Part shown: piece after piece, positions 63,508 to 64,000 of the stretch
Numbering within the stretch: the first letter of the stretch is position 1
Layout: every line of letters begins with the position of its first letter
Origin: Branchipolynoe longqiensis
Lineage: Eukaryota; Annelida; Polychaeta; Phyllodocida; Polynoidae
Assembly: GCA_030323885.1 (NCBI GenBank)
Contig: CM059188.1
Location: 110,457,263 to 110,521,262 of the forward strand
Length of the DNA stretch: 64,000 nt
Direction of reading: 5' to 3'
Translations under genes and position numbers: made by a program
Notes under the pieces: model-generated
Databases searched by the model: none
What the model was told of the DNA's origin: nothing
Seen by the model: the letters and a program-made list of their open reading frames with translations, nothing else

Positions 63508-63694
63508 CAGATGGCGCCGTCGTCTACCTTGGGGCTGCCAGCCGTCGGCAGGAACTTAACCTCCGCCCGCCCCACAGGCACAACTCCCGGGGGAACCCGC
63601 GCCTCATATCTCCCCGCCGTCACTAGCACCCGTGCACACCATGGTACCAACACACCAGTACTAGTACCAGCACACCATGGTACCACTACACCAG
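63508..63694. other. Low-copy GC-rich segment
   Basis: Contains gatggcgccgtcg directly after the MITE and a loosely repeated caccatggtacca/ccagtactag stretch. Confidence 0.4.
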
Positions 63695-64000
63695 TATGGG
63701 GTATGGGGTATGGGGTATGGGGTATGGGGTATGGGGTATGGGGTATGGGGTATGGGGTATGGGGTATGGGGTATGGGGTATGGGGTATGGGGTATGGGGT
63801 ATGGGGTATGGGGTATGGGGTATGGGGTATGGGGTATGGGGTATGGGGTATGGGGTATGGGGTATGGGGTATGGGGTATGGGGTATGGGGTATGGGGTAC
63901 GGGGTACGGGGTACGGGGTACGGGGTACGGGGTACGGGGTACGGGGTACGGGGTACGGGGTACGGGGTACGGGGTACGGGGTACGGGGTACGGGGTACGG
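63695..64000. repeat. G-rich heptamer array: 29 x TATGGGG then TACGGGG
   Basis: 63695-63897 is 29 perfect tatgggg units; at 63898 the unit switches to tacgggg, which continues perfectly (about 14.7 units) to the window end. One T-to-C change spread to all right-hand units. Four Gs per heptamer give strong quadruplex potential. The array is cut by the window edge. Confidence 0.95.

Noticed and set aside
63695..64000. Telomere
   Set aside because: The unit is not TTAGGG, there is no evidence of a chromosome end, and the array simply reaches the window edge.

Overview
This is eukaryotic, almost certainly invertebrate, nuclear DNA dominated by transposable elements and tandem repeats. Evidence for this: one spliced exon with a polypyrimidine tract/AG acceptor and a GTAAGT donor, tRNA-derived SINEs, a non-LTR retrotransposon, a tyrosine-recombinase transposon and many terminal-inverted-repeat (TIR) elements. 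There is no bacterial gene structure. I lean towards a marine lophotrochozoan, perhaps a mollusc, because the insert at 25279-25353 and the CAATCAATC-tailed SINE ends (8402, 24867) resemble 3' tails I remember from mollusc genomes. That is recall, not a search; amphioxus, also known for minisatellites and MITEs, is not excluded. Element names used here (SINE-A, MITE-1 and so on) are local labels.

Host coding content: the only convincing host sequence is an exon at 1465-1657 encoding the start of the ligand-binding domain of a nicotinic acetylcholine receptor-like subunit. No second exon of that gene was found, so much of the window may be its intron or intergenic DNA. Most long open frames are artefacts of tandem repeats whose unit contains no stop codon.

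Layout: 1-1.4 kb, two minisatellites; 1.46-1.66 kb, the nAChR exon; 1.7-19 kb, SINE-A copies, foldback MITEs and low-copy intron-like DNA; 19.2-21.6 kb, a TIR element carrying about 190 copies of a 10-bp motif; 22.4-23.6, 25.9-26.8, 30.1-30.8, 31.0-31.9, 32.5-33.3 and 33.9-35.0 kb, further minisatellites; 36.2-38.8 kb, a Crypton-like recombinase gene interrupted by a 5'-truncated LINE; 39.4-42 kb, nested MITE/LTR and GC-rich minisatellites; 43.2-46.1 kb, two abutting CTG-flanked foldback elements, one holding 1.8 kb of inverted microsatellite; 46.2-60.3 kb, MITEs, SINEs and an inverted duplication; 60.8-61.5 kb, a GTGTGTGGT array; 63.7-64 kb, a G-rich heptamer array running off the window.

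The main theme is TIR elements whose interior is tandem repeat made from their own subterminal sequence. One TIR family (ends like aggcccggtcac, target duplications mostly TTA or TCA) has at least eight members here. In four of them the same internal site carries about 3, 10, 21 and 190 copies of a 10-bp word already present at the element ends. Related members have interiors built from other short words. A separate element grew an inverted microsatellite in its centre, and a 39-bp minisatellite contains the end of a TTAA-flanked MITE. Transposition seems to scatter minisatellite seeds that then expand.
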